Translations under genes and position numbers: made by a program
Shown: one piece after another, positions 19,639 to 29,693 of the stretch
How the letters are laid out: every line of letters starts with the position of its first letter
Numbering within the stretch: the first letter of the stretch is position 1
Notes under the pieces: generated by a model
The model's database searches: none
The model's input: the letters and a program-made list of their open reading frames with translations, nothing else
What the model was told of the DNA's origin: nothing
NCBI RefSeq assembly: GCF_021391675.1
Contig: NZ_CP090095.1
Location: 3,353,501 to 3,417,500 of the forward strand
Length of the DNA stretch: 64,000 bases
Source: Neorhizobium galegae
GTDB taxonomy: Bacteria > Pseudomonadota > Alphaproteobacteria > Rhizobiales > Rhizobiaceae
Reading direction: 5' to 3'

Positions 19639-19653
19639 TTAACAAACGGTTAA
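19639..19653. promoter_or_regulatory. CtrA-like box (TTAA-N7-TTAA), distal
   Basis: TTAA at 19639-19642 and 19650-19653, again exactly 7 bp apart. It is about 85-100 bp before the FeeM-like start, a normal place for an activating CtrA site. A further near-match (TTAA-N7-CTAA) lies at 19680-19694. Confidence 0.58.
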
Positions 19654-19696
19654 TGACCGCTCGCCAGCGTCTCAAACCGTTAACATTGTTCTAATT

Positions 19697-22042
19697 TCAG
19701 GCGGGATTTAGCGCGCTGCGGCCCAGAAGAGGCGAGGCCTGTGCATTTTTGGCACCACGCCGGATGGACGAGAGCTTGGCCGCGGGAGCAGCCTCGGCCG
19801 CCAGTTCGATGATCTTTTCGGAAGCGACCGGCATCGAGAACACGTAACCCTGGACCAGATCCGAGAACCGATGGCGGTTGATCAGCGCCAACTGTTCCTT
19901 GGTCTCCACGCCTTCGACGACGATCTTGAGACCGAGTTCGCGGGACAGATGCACGATGCCGCGCAGGAGTTTCAGCTTGCGCTGGTCCTCGGCGATATTG
20001 CGGATGAACGCCGCCCGGTCGATCTTGACCACGTCGAGCGGCAGGGAATCCAGATAGCTGAGGCTCGAGAAGCCGGTGCCGAAATCGTCGATCGCGATCG
20101 TCACCCCGGTCACGCGGAACTGGTTGAGAATGGCGCTGACCGCCACCGGCTCGTCCATGAAGCAGCTTTCGGTAACTTCGAGATGCAGCCGCGACGGATC
20201 GAGCGAATAGCGCTTCAGCACGTCCGCCACATAACCGACGATGTCGTCGTTGCGCAGGTCCTGGATCGAGAGGTTGACGGAAACTGCCATCGGCTCCGGC
20301 CAGGTCGCGCAGTCGCGGCAGGCCTGGTCGAGCACCAGATGGGTGATATGCGAGACGAGCCCCATGTCCTCGGCCATGGGGATGAAGACGTTCGGCCCCA
20401 CCATGCCGCGCTCCGGATGGCGCCAGCGCACGAGCGCCTCGCTGCATTCGATGCCGGAACCGTCGGGGCGATACATCGGCTGGTAGACGACATGCAGGCC
20501 ATGGTTCTCGATCGCCTGGCGAAGGTCGACGCGGAGCTTCTGCTCGTCGATATACTGGGCGTCCATTTCCGAAAGGAACACCGTCAGCGTGCCGTTGCCG
20601 GTGGACTTCGCATGGTTGAGGGCAAGGTCCGCCTTGATCTGCCAGTTTTCCATGTCGAAGTCCTGCGACGGCAGGATGACGCAGCCGCTGTTCATCGAAA
20701 CGGGAAGACGAAGCCCGTCGACGTAATAGTCGCCCTGGATCTCGGCGTGGATGCGGCGGACCTGACGCTCCAGCTCGCAACTGTCGTCGCCGCCGGTCAA
20801 AAGCACGACGAATTCGTCGCCGACCAGACGACCCGCCAGCAGGCCGTCGGTCTTCAGCGCCGAAAGCCTTGCCGAGATCGCCGCAAGCAGCCGGTCGCCG
20901 ACCACATGGCCGCGCAGGTCGTTGACATGCTTGAACCCGTCCACGTCGAACATCGCGAGCGCCGCGAGCGCCTCGCCCCGCCGCTTCAGCTTCTTGGTCG
21001 CAAGATCCGCGAAGTGGCCGCGGTTCGGCAGGCCGGTCAAGGCGTCGAACCGCACCATGTGCAGCACCTTTTCCTCGGCTGCGAGACGGGCGGTGACGTC
21101 TTCGAAGATCAGCACGACACCGCCGTCGGTGCGCGGGCTGACCGAGAATTCGAGATGGCGGTCGTCCTTGAACTTGAAGAGCGCGCGTTCGAGCGAGCCG
21201 TCGGCCAGTTTGGAGAGCTGGCGCAGGATGGTCTCCGGCGCATTCTCCGCGTCCTCACAGAGCACGGCGGCGAAATCGCGGTCCTTGAGATCGCTCTTCT
21301 TGTCGAGGCCGAGCAGATCGCGGGCACGGCGGTTGATCACCTGGATCTTGCCTTCGCCGTCGAGCATCACCAGGCCATGCGAAATCGTCTTCAAGGCGAT
21401 ATCGAAGCGGCCGGCGATGATCGCCATCTTCCGCGACGCGATGACGTTTTCATAAAGGAATTCGCGCACCCCGTTGGCCATCGACCTTGTGGTCAGGCCG
21501 AAGGGGATGAGCAGCAGCGACATCAGCGCCAGATGCAGATCCTCGGTGAACAGGCAGGCGATCAGGATCGGGCCGCAGCAGCCGAGCGTCTGGAGATCGA
21601 CGGCGATGCGCGAGCCATAGTTGCGGCCGACGATCGACATCATCGAGCCGAGCGTCATGGCGATGCAGGTAAAGCCGACGAACGGGTTTTCGAGCACGAG
21701 CAGCGCGTAGCCGCTGGCGATGCCGAGCAGAAAGGCTGCGAGGAACGCGCCGATCACATATTGCTGCTCCCAGGCGGCGATGCCGTCATAGGTGAGCGCC
21801 TCCTTGTCGACCTTGTCGAACCGCTGGAACCAGTACATGCGATAGGCAAAGACCGCCGCGAAGCCGCAGGCGAACAGGAGATAGAATTGCGCACCGCTGT
21901 AATGGAAAACGAGCAGGCACCACAGGACGTGAACAACCACGCCGGTCCATAGTGTGCCGCGATTTCCAAATAGCGACGTGACGAACGACAGATACACATC
22001 CGTCGACAGCGTCTTCGCTTCTGTCTCTTTCATCGGGTTCAT
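19697..22042 (-). CDS. GGDEF-EAL c-di-GMP signalling protein, membrane-bound, degenerate GGDEF
   Basis: About 781 residues. An N-terminal region with five or six hydrophobic helices (first about 180 residues) is followed by a PAS-like segment, a GGDEF domain and an EAL domain. The GGDEF signature reads VGDEF in GRLVGDEFVVLL, so cyclase activity is doubtful. The EAL domain keeps EALVRW, LEVTES, DDFGTGFSSL, VVKIDR and VEGVET and is probably an active phosphodiesterase. ATG 22042 follows GGAAG by 7 bp; ATG 22033 is an equally good start. The frame upstream is spacer. Confidence 0.9.
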   Translation of the reverse strand: MNPMKETEAKTLSTDVYLSFVTSLFGNRGTLWTGVVVHVLWCLLVFHYSGAQFYLLFACGFAAVFAYRMYWFQRFDKVDKEALTYDGIAAWEQQYVIGAFLAAFLLGIASGYALLVLENPFVGFTCIAMTLGSMMSIVGRNYGSRIAVDLQTLGCCGPILIACLFTEDLHLALMSLLLIPFGLTTRSMANGVREFLYENVIASRKMAIIAGRFDIALKTISHGLVMLDGEGKIQVINRRARDLLGLDKKSDLKDRDFAAVLCEDAENAPETILRQLSKLADGSLERALFKFKDDRHLEFSVSPRTDGGVVLIFEDVTARLAAEEKVLHMVRFDALTGLPNRGHFADLATKKLKRRGEALAALAMFDVDGFKHVNDLRGHVVGDRLLAAISARLSALKTDGLLAGRLVGDEFVVLLTGGDDSCELERQVRRIHAEIQGDYYVDGLRLPVSMNSGCVILPSQDFDMENWQIKADLALNHAKSTGNGTLTVFLSEMDAQYIDEQKLRVDLRQAIENHGLHVVYQPMYRPDGSGIECSEALVRWRHPERGMVGPNVFIPMAEDMGLVSHITHLVLDQACRDCATWPEPMAVSVNLSIQDLRNDDIVGYVADVLKRYSLDPSRLHLEVTESCFMDEPVAVSAILNQFRVTGVTIAIDDFGTGFSSLSYLDSLPLDVVKIDRAAFIRNIAEDQRKLKLLRGIVHLSRELGLKIVVEGVETKEQLALINRHRFSDLVQGYVFSMPVASEKIIELAAEAAPAAKLSSIRRGAKNAQASPLLGRSALNPA

Positions 22043-22347
22043 CCCTTGTCTTCCGGTCGACACTGCGGGAAACCCTTTAAAATTTGCTTGTCCGCGGGCC
22101 GCAGCCCCCCTTTCATTGGGGGGTTCTTGAGAGTTTGCTGAATAAATTGACAACAGGATAGCTAAAATTTCGACCACGCAACCTTCGGCAGAGGCGCAAC
22201 CTCTTCCCGGTTTGCGCAACGCCTTTCGATCCCTGCTTTTTGTAGACGAAAACCCAGGCTTTTAGGACTTTCCTTTTATTAGACCTTGGTTTACATCGCC
22301 ATGCAATGGCGGGCGGGATAAGAGAGACCCGTTGAATTGGGGAAACC
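22043..22347. other. Divergent intergenic region GGDEF-EAL / dctQ
   Basis: No gene is supported. In the leader of the minus-strand gene, six C (22105-22110) and six G (22118-22123) flank a 7-nt loop and can form a hairpin. The centre is AT-rich (about 22135-22175), where a promoter for the GGDEF-EAL gene is likely. Another T-rich stretch lies at 22258-22290 before dctQ. Confidence 0.5.
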
Positions 22348-22887
22348 ATGGCTGCACTGTTGAAGATCAGCGGTCTCATCGACCGCCTCAGCGAAATTAT
22401 AGGCAAATTTTCCGGCTATCTCGTTCTCGCCTGCACCCTCATCAGCGCCGGCAATGCGCTCATCCGCTACCTCTTCAATTACAGCTCCAACGGCTGGCTT
22501 GAAATCCAGTGGTATCTCTTCGGCTTCATCGTGCTTCTGGGCGCTTCCCACACCCTGAGGCTGAACGAGCATGTGCGCGTCGATCTCATCTACGGCGCCG
22601 TTTCCGATCGCGCCCGCCTGTGGATCGATACGATCGGTCTGATCGTCTTCCTCATTCCGGCCTGCATCTATCTCGCGTGGCTTGCCTGGCCGTTCTTCGC
22701 CCTCTCCTATGCGCAGGGCGAAGTGTCCTCGAACGCCGGCGGCCTGATCCGCTGGCCGGTGAAACTCATCATCGTCGCGGGTTTCAGTCTCCTGGCGCTG
22801 CAGGGGTTTTCCGAACTGGTGAAGCGTATCGCCGGCCTTTTGGGCGTCCTCCAGGTCGATACGACCTACGAAAAGCCGCTGCAATAA
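22348..22887 (+). CDS. dctQ: TRAP transporter small permease (DctQ)
   Basis: A 179-residue inner-membrane protein with four hydrophobic helices (about 20-40, 50-70, 95-115 and 140-160). It has the DctQ-type features of an early RLSEIIGKFSGYLVLACTLISAGNALIRY helix and the WLEIQWYLFGFIVLLGASHTLRLNEHVRVD loop. With DctM it forms the TRAP transporter membrane unit, which takes up carboxylate-type solutes using an ion gradient. DctM starts 26 bp downstream. Confidence 0.92.
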   Translation: MAALLKISGLIDRLSEIIGKFSGYLVLACTLISAGNALIRYLFNYSSNGWLEIQWYLFGFIVLLGASHTLRLNEHVRVDLIYGAVSDRARLWIDTIGLIVFLIPACIYLAWLAWPFFALSYAQGEVSSNAGGLIRWPVKLIIVAGFSLLALQGFSELVKRIAGLLGVLQVDTTYEKPLQ

Positions 22888-22912
22888 CACCATTTTCGGG
22901 GGATAACCGCTC

Positions 22913-24415
22913 ATGTTCCAATACGGTATAATGCCGCCGGCAATGTTCCTCGGCATGATCATCTTCATGCTTTACGGCTTCCCGGTCGCCTTCTCGCTCT
23001 CGGCCGTCGGCCTCTTCTTCGGTCTTCTCGGCATCGCCACCGGCCATTTCGAATTCGCCTTCATGCAGGCGCTGCCGTTCCGCATTTTCGGCATTGTCTC
23101 CAACGACCTGTTGCTCGCCATTCCCTTCTTCACCTTCATGGGAGCGATCCTCGAGCGCTGCGGCCTGGCCGAAGATCTGCTCGAAGGAACCGGCAAGCTG
23201 TTCGGCGCCGTACCCGGCGGCCTCGCCTATGCGGTTATCGTGGTCGGCGCCATCCTCGGCGCGATCACCGGCACGGTCGCGGCGTCGGTCATCACCATGG
23301 GCGTGATCTCCCTGCCGATCATGCTCAAATACGGCTACAATCCGCGGCTTGCGACCGGCGTCATCGCCGCCTCGGGAACGATCACCCAGGTCATCCCGCC
23401 CTCGCTCGTGCTGATCGTTCTGGCCGACCAGCTCGGCCGTTCCGTCGGCGACATGTATCTCGGCGCGATCGGACCTTCGATCCTGCAGGTGACGATCTTC
23501 ATGCTGTTCATCCTCGGTCTGTCGATCTTCCGGCCGAAGGACGTTCCGCCGCTGCCTCTCGAAGCGCGGGGCGAGATGAACATGGCCCTGGTCATGAAGG
23601 TCCTCTGGGGCATGGTCCCGTCGATCGTACTGATCTTCCTCGTGCTCGGCACCATTTTCATGGGCCTCGCGACCCCGACGGAAGCAGGCGCGCTCGGCGT
23701 CGTCGGCGCCATGGTGATCGCCGCAATGCATCGCCGCCTCACCTGGGATCTGCTGCGTCAGGGCATGCATTCGACGATGACGATCACCTCCATGGTCGTC
23801 TTCATCCTGGTCGGCGCCACCTGCTTCAGCCTGGTCTTCCAGGGCATGGACGGCGGCCTGTGGATCGAGCATCTTCTGTCGCACGTTCCCGGCGGCGCCA
23901 TCGGCTTTCTGATCTTCGTCAACATCTTCATCTTCTTCCTCGCCTTCTTTCTCGATTTCTTCGAGATCGCCTTCATCGTCATCCCGATGCTGGCACCGGT
24001 CGCGAGCGCTCTCGGCATCGACCTGATCTGGTTCGGCGTGCTGCTCTGCATCAACATGCAGACCAGCTTCATGCACCCGCCCTTCGGCTTTGCGCTCTTT
24101 TACCTGCGCTCGATCGCGCCGAAATCGGTAAAGACGAAGGATATCTATCTCGGCGCCATTCCGTGGCTCTGCATGCAGCTGGTTCTCGTCGCCATCGTGA
24201 TCTTCTGGCCCGAGTCCGTCACCTACTGGCTGGACAAGGCGCCGGACGTCGATCTCAACACGATCAAGATCGAGATCCCCGGCTTCGGCAACGGCGGCGG
24301 CAACCAGATGCCGAATTTCGGCCTGCCTCCAATGGACGGCACCCCGGCCCAGCCGGGCCAGCAGGGCCTGCCCGGCATGCCGAACTTCGGCGAGCCACCG
24401 AAGATCAACCCGTAA
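22913..24415 (+). CDS. dctM: TRAP transporter large permease (DctM) with Pro/Gly-rich tail
   Basis: A 500-residue inner-membrane protein with about twelve hydrophobic helices, the ion-transport-like core of TRAP systems. Typical segments include LLAIPFFTFMGAILER and ASGTITQVIPPSLVLIVLADQ. The membrane domain ends near residue 435. The last 45-50 residues form a Gly/Pro/Asn-rich tail (GFGNGGGNQMPNFG, then QPGQQGLPGMPNFG) that is unusual for DctM. The substrate-binding partner is not adjacent; a candidate lies on the other strand at 25745. Confidence 0.93.
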   Translation: MFQYGIMPPAMFLGMIIFMLYGFPVAFSLSAVGLFFGLLGIATGHFEFAFMQALPFRIFGIVSNDLLLAIPFFTFMGAILERCGLAEDLLEGTGKLFGAVPGGLAYAVIVVGAILGAITGTVAASVITMGVISLPIMLKYGYNPRLATGVIAASGTITQVIPPSLVLIVLADQLGRSVGDMYLGAIGPSILQVTIFMLFILGLSIFRPKDVPPLPLEARGEMNMALVMKVLWGMVPSIVLIFLVLGTIFMGLATPTEAGALGVVGAMVIAAMHRRLTWDLLRQGMHSTMTITSMVVFILVGATCFSLVFQGMDGGLWIEHLLSHVPGGAIGFLIFVNIFIFFLAFFLDFFEIAFIVIPMLAPVASALGIDLIWFGVLLCINMQTSFMHPPFGFALFYLRSIAPKSVKTKDIYLGAIPWLCMQLVLVAIVIFWPESVTYWLDKAPDVDLNTIKIEIPGFGNGGGNQMPNFGLPPMDGTPAQPGQQGLPGMPNFGEPPKINP

Positions 24416-24736
24416 GGGCGGCTCTCCGTCCACCCTTGATAGGGACATACCTCATGGAGGACAGAGTTGACGCTCTGTCCTCCATCGCTGTTCCTGCCGG
24501 GCAAGGCAGCCCGGCGAAGTCCGGCCAGCCCGGAGCCCCCACGTCAAACTCGTCTTTTGGCCGTTCCTCTACCGCAATAGTCGTATGCCGACCGAGGTCC
24601 GGCGCCAGATCCCGGCGCAGCTAACACTTAGGTAGCCATACTAACCGGCCCGTCGAGCCTATAAAGTTTGGCAGACGGCACGACGGTGAAGTCGGTCGTC
24701 CCCAACCAACTTGGCTGAAGCGCTCGGGGCCCCGAC
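24416..24736. other. Intergenic region after dctM
   Basis: A perfect 12-bp stem (24455-24466 with 24473-24484) lies 40 bp after the dctM stop but lacks a T run. A second short dyad, GCCGGG (24496-24501) / CCCGGC (24510-24515), follows. The rest shows no gene or clear promoter. Confidence 0.5.
24455..24484 (+). terminator. Hairpin after dctM, possible terminator
   Basis: TGGAGGACAGAG and CTCTGTCCTCCA form a perfect 12-bp stem with a 6-nt loop. No T tract follows, so it may stabilise the mRNA end or work with Rho rather than terminate intrinsically. Confidence 0.5.
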
Positions 24737-25672
24737 ATGCAGATAAGCCACGTATTGCCGAATGCTATGTACGTTGTGCGAAGGTCGATCGGTCGGACCA
24801 TAGTGGAGCCGTTGCGGCGCAGGCGGCTTGCGCGAGAGAGCCATGTCTTCATTCACCGCACCATCCGGGGATACATCTTCAAACTCGATCCCGCACAAAG
24901 CATAGACGAGGCCATCTTCGTCGAGGGCTGGTTTGAGGGACGGTTTCTTGAATTCCTGCAAGGCCGTTTCGAGCCTGGCGCCGTGGCGCTCGATATCGGC
25001 GCCAATATCGGCAATAACGCCATTCACCTCAATCGAGACTTCGCCGAGATCCATTGCTTCGAACCGAACCCCGAAGTCTTCAGGCGGTTGACCGATAACA
25101 TTCGCTCGAACCGGCTCGATAACATCCGGCTGCATCAAGCGGGTCTCGGCGATTGCGACGATACGCTGATGTTCCGCGAAAACCTCGCGGGGGACCTGGG
25201 CGCCAGCGGCGTTGTGGAGGATGACCAGCCATTGGCGCATAGCCGTATCCTGCACCTGCCGGTTTTCGAAGCCAGCAAACTCGTCAACCAGCTCGGAATA
25301 ACTAGGATCGATTTCATCAAGATCGATCTCGAGGGGTTCAAGCTGCGGGTTCTGAAAGGGCTACGGGCCACCATCGCCGTCAAGCGACCTATCGTATCCT
25401 TCAAGTTTCATGGCCATTTGGCAGGGCCAGAGGACTTCGGCAAGCTCATCGCCTGTCTGCCGGATTATCAATTCTACGACCTGGAACATGCGCCTGCATC
25501 GGCTTCAGCGCTGGAAAAGCTGAGATGGAATTTCCGCCATGGCGGAGCGCCGGTTCTCAAACGGTTCGACCGCCCCGAGGCGCGGACCTACGAAAACATA
25601 CTGGCCTTTCCTTCCCCGGAAGTCTTCAGCCGCTTCACGAACCGCCCTCCGACCCCTCCCTCCTCGGCTTGA
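24737..25672 (+). CDS. FkbM-family methyltransferase
   Basis: A 311-residue SAM-dependent methyltransferase of the FkbM type. The SAM-binding motif I is VALDIGANIGNNAIH (about residue 75), followed by IHCFEPNPEVF, and the family's DFIKIDLEGFKLRVLKGL appears near residue 190. Such enzymes O-methylate sugars or small molecules, often in polysaccharide pathways. It lies between dctQM and dctP with no related neighbours, suggesting insertion. The first ATG was used; ATG 24767 (MYVVRR) is an alternative. Confidence 0.85.
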   Translation: MQISHVLPNAMYVVRRSIGRTIVEPLRRRRLARESHVFIHRTIRGYIFKLDPAQSIDEAIFVEGWFEGRFLEFLQGRFEPGAVALDIGANIGNNAIHLNRDFAEIHCFEPNPEVFRRLTDNIRSNRLDNIRLHQAGLGDCDDTLMFRENLAGDLGASGVVEDDQPLAHSRILHLPVFEASKLVNQLGITRIDFIKIDLEGFKLRVLKGLRATIAVKRPIVSFKFHGHLAGPEDFGKLIACLPDYQFYDLEHAPASASALEKLRWNFRHGGAPVLKRFDRPEARTYENILAFPSPEVFSRFTNRPPTPPSSA

Positions 25673-25685
25673 TGGCATCAGCTCA

Positions 25686-25716
25686 GACAAAAAACCCGGA
25701 CCTTTCGATCCGGGTT
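25686..25716 (-). terminator. Intrinsic terminator after dctP
   Basis: On the minus strand, AACCCGGA and TCCGGGTT (25709-25716 and 25693-25700) pair around an 8-nt loop and are followed by TTTTTTGTC. It lies 29 bp after the dctP stop and also faces the 3' end of the FkbM gene. Confidence 0.82.
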
Positions 25717-25744
25717 CCTGAAGTGACACTTGCCTGATCTGGGA

Positions 25745-27157
<1,413 letters not shown>

Positions 27158-27931
27158 ATGCCGAAACCGATCGTCGCCCTGCCTGCCGATATCCGCCAAC
27201 TGGATGGAGCGATCTGGCATGCCTCGCCGAACCAGTATGTCCAGGCAGCATTGAAAGTGGCGGATGTGATGACCTTCATCATTCCGGCTTTCGAAGAAGG
27301 CAACGAGACCGACGCCATCCTCGACCGGGTCGATGGCGTGCTGGTTTCCGGTTCGGCGACCAATGTTCACCCGTCGCTCTATGGCAAGCAAGCGAGCGAC
27401 AGCGACGGCCCCTTCGACCCGGCCCGCGATGCAACCTCCCTGCCCCTCATCCGCCGGGCGATCGACCGCGGCATTCCGCTGCTCGCCATCTGCCGCGGCA
27501 TCCAGGAACTGAACGTGGCCTTGGGCGGCACGCTGGCGAGCGAAATCCAGGAGCAGCCGGGCGTCTGGGACCACCGCAAACCCGATGTGAAGGAGCGCGA
27601 CAGCATGTATGCGATCCGCCAGCCGGTCTTCGTGGCCGAAGGCTCCTGCATCGCCAATTATCTGGGCCTGACAGGCGAGGTCCAGGTCAACTCGCTGCAT
27701 CGCCAGGCGATCGCCGAAACCGCCCCTCGGCTGAAGATCGAAGCGACGGCCGAAGACGGCACGATCGAGGCTGTTTCGGTCATCGACGCCAAAAACTTCG
27801 CCGTCGGCGTGCAATGGCACCCGGAATACTGGGCGGAAACCGATGCGCCGTCCCGGGCACTGTTCCACGCGTTCGGCGAAGCGGTTCGCGCCTATGCAGC
27901 CCGCAAGGCGATTACCAACGTGGCGGCTTGA
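27158..27931 (+). CDS. Gamma-glutamyl-gamma-aminobutyrate hydrolase family protein (PuuD-like)
   Basis: A 257-residue class-I glutamine-amidotransferase-like hydrolase (peptidase C26). The nucleophile lies in LLAICRGIQELNVALGG, and the catalytic His and Glu are in GVQWHPEYWAE. PuuD releases GABA from gamma-glutamyl-GABA in putrescine breakdown; the exact substrate is inferred. ATG 27158 was chosen over the TTG at 27146 because GGAG lies 6 bp upstream of it. Confidence 0.88.
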   Translation: MPKPIVALPADIRQLDGAIWHASPNQYVQAALKVADVMTFIIPAFEEGNETDAILDRVDGVLVSGSATNVHPSLYGKQASDSDGPFDPARDATSLPLIRRAIDRGIPLLAICRGIQELNVALGGTLASEIQEQPGVWDHRKPDVKERDSMYAIRQPVFVAEGSCIANYLGLTGEVQVNSLHRQAIAETAPRLKIEATAEDGTIEAVSVIDAKNFAVGVQWHPEYWAETDAPSRALFHAFGEAVRAYAARKAITNVAA

Positions 27932-27978
27932 CGCGACTAGCGTGGCGGCCTGAAGCTCAGAACATCGCTGCTTGAAGC

Positions 27979-29001
27979 TCAGGCCCTCGGCCGGTGCACG
28001 CCGGTCGATTGGCGGATGCGCATTTCCGGCTTGATCAGATGGATACCGTCGGGCTCGTGGCTCCCGGCAAGGCGGTCGAGCAGGGCGCGCGCCGCAAGCC
28101 GGCCGACTTCCGTCTGGCCGTTCCACACCGTCGTCAGTGCAGGTGTCGCGATGGAGGCCTCTTCCAGGTCGTCGTAGCCGGTGACGGAGATGTCATGGCC
28201 GGGCACCAGCCCGGCGCGGGCAATGCCGTTCATCAGGCCGATCGCCACCAGATCGTTCCAGCAGACCGCAGCGGTCGGCTTCTGCGGCAGGGAGAGGAAA
28301 TGCACCGCCGCCTCGAACCCGCCCTGCTTCGAGCGCGGCCCGGGAATGCGCAGGTTCGGATCCACCTCGATGCCCGCCTTGCGCAGCGCATTGACATAAC
28401 CCTGGTAGCGGTCGCGGCCGGTCGACGTCTGGTCCGTGCCGCCGATCATGGCAATCACCCGATGTCCGAGGCTGATCAGATGGTTGGTCGCAAGCGAAAT
28501 GCCGTAGCTGTCGTCGCCGCGATAGGTCGGCAGTTCGACGCCTTCCATCGAACGGGCGACGAGGATGGCCGGCATGCCGTTCTCTTCTGCAAGCCTCATA
28601 TCCTCGATCGGCGTGCCGATCGCCGGCGACATGATCACTCCGTCCCCGCCGAGCTGCAGCAGCGTTTCGATGAAGGTGCGCTGTTTCTCGACCGAATCGT
28701 AGTGGTTTGACAGGATGAAGGTATGGCGGCTGCGGTCGAGCTCGCTTTCGATCGCCTTGAGGATTTCCCCGTAGAACGGGTTCATGATGTCGTGCACCAC
28801 GACGCCGATAATGCCGGAGCGCGAGGTACGGAGGCTGGCGGCGCGGCGGTTGTAGATATAGCCCAGCGCTCTGGCCTGTTCCTTGATCTTTTCCCGCGTA
28901 TCGGCCGCGACCAGCGGGCTGTCGCGCAGCGCAAGCGATATGGTAGCAGTTGAAAGACCGAGGCTCTCGCCGATCGTCGACAACTTGATCTTTTGTGCCA
29001 T
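27979..29001 (-). CDS. LacI-family transcriptional regulator
   Basis: A 340-residue repressor. The N-terminal helix-turn-helix LSTIGESLGLSTATISLALRD and the hinge region precede a periplasmic-binding-protein-like domain (GIIGVVVHDIMNPFYGEILKAIE onward, effector sugar unknown). ATG 29001 was chosen over TTG 29016. A 9-bp-arm dyad lies 40 bp upstream and probably serves autoregulation. No sugar transport genes are adjacent, so its target is not clear. Confidence 0.9.
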   Translation of the reverse strand: MAQKIKLSTIGESLGLSTATISLALRDSPLVAADTREKIKEQARALGYIYNRRAASLRTSRSGIIGVVVHDIMNPFYGEILKAIESELDRSRHTFILSNHYDSVEKQRTFIETLLQLGGDGVIMSPAIGTPIEDMRLAEENGMPAILVARSMEGVELPTYRGDDSYGISLATNHLISLGHRVIAMIGGTDQTSTGRDRYQGYVNALRKAGIEVDPNLRIPGPRSKQGGFEAAVHFLSLPQKPTAAVCWNDLVAIGLMNGIARAGLVPGHDISVTGYDDLEEASIATPALTTVWNGQTEVGRLAARALLDRLAGSHEPDGIHLIKPEMRIRQSTGVHRPRA

Positions 29002-29040
29002 TTCCCCCACCCGCAATGGCCGGCATCGCTATCCGATGCT

Positions 29041-29072
29041 CGAATTAAACTTTAAATAAACAATTTAATTCG
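29041..29072. promoter_or_regulatory. AT-rich dyad upstream of the LacI-type gene
   Basis: CGAATTAAA (29041-29049) and TTTAATTCG (29064-29072) are exact inverted repeats separated by 14 AT-rich bases. It lies 40-70 bp before the regulator's ATG and is the best candidate operator or promoter. Confidence 0.5.
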
Positions 29073-29109
29073 GTGCGACAATCCTGTGAAGGCGAAAATT
29101 AGAGGGAAA

Positions 29110-29610
29110 TCAGCCCCTGTCGTCGGAGGACTCCGACTGGAGATTCTGCTCGATGGTTTTCAGAAGTTTGAGGAGGGTGCGGATCTCCTTGTCGGAGAGG
29201 CCCTTTGCGGCGATCGAACCACACTCGGAAACAGAACGGCCGATCTGTTCGACGGTTTGCAATCCGGCTTCCGTCAGGTGCACTTTCGTGAGACGCCCGT
29301 CAGTGCCGTCGGCGCGGCGTTCCAGGAAGCCTTGAGCCTCCATCCGGCCGATGGTGCGGGTCATGGTCGGGGCCTTGACGCCGAGCCGTATGGCGAGCTG
29401 GCCGGGGGTCATTCCGTCCTCCTCCGCGAGGATAGTGATGACGCCGTCCTGGCCGGCATAAAGCCCGCTTTCGCCGAGGCTGCGGCTGAGTGCGGTGCGC
29501 ATCGAGCGGGCGGCCTGGGTGATCGCCGGCGCAAGCTCGGTCGCCGACAGGCCCTCCAGCTCCTTCTTCTTGCCGGACTTGGCTTTTTTATCGCCCTTCT
29601 TCTTGCTCAT
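29110..29610 (-). CDS. MarR-family transcriptional regulator
   Basis: A 166-residue winged-helix regulator. After a very Lys-rich N-terminus (MSKKKGDKKAKSGKKK), the MarR core shows GMTPGQLAIRLGVKAPTMTRTIGRMEAQGFLERR as recognition region and wing. I used ATG 29610, because the longer open frame overlaps the divergent creatininase-family gene. The intergenic space of 83 bp suggests that it controls that neighbour and itself. Confidence 0.86.
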   Translation of the reverse strand: MSKKKGDKKAKSGKKKELEGLSATELAPAITQAARSMRTALSRSLGESGLYAGQDGVITILAEEDGMTPGQLAIRLGVKAPTMTRTIGRMEAQGFLERRADGTDGRLTKVHLTEAGLQTVEQIGRSVSECGSIAAKGLSDKEIRTLLKLLKTIEQNLQSESSDDRG

Positions 29611-29693
29611 TCGCTCCGCCCGTTTTGCCCTAAAGAAGTAGCCGTTATATCTGTGGCGCGCTATCCATATCGAAACCGGGAAACCACCGCCAG

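Noticed and set aside
19871..21952. 693-codon plus-strand frame inside the GGDEF-EAL gene
   Set aside because: Antisense shadow with no plausible protein features; the minus strand encodes clear GGDEF and EAL motifs.
24455..24484. Considered as an insertion-sequence end
   Set aside because: It is only a single symmetric hairpin with no transposase or flanking target repeat; a 3' end hairpin is simpler.
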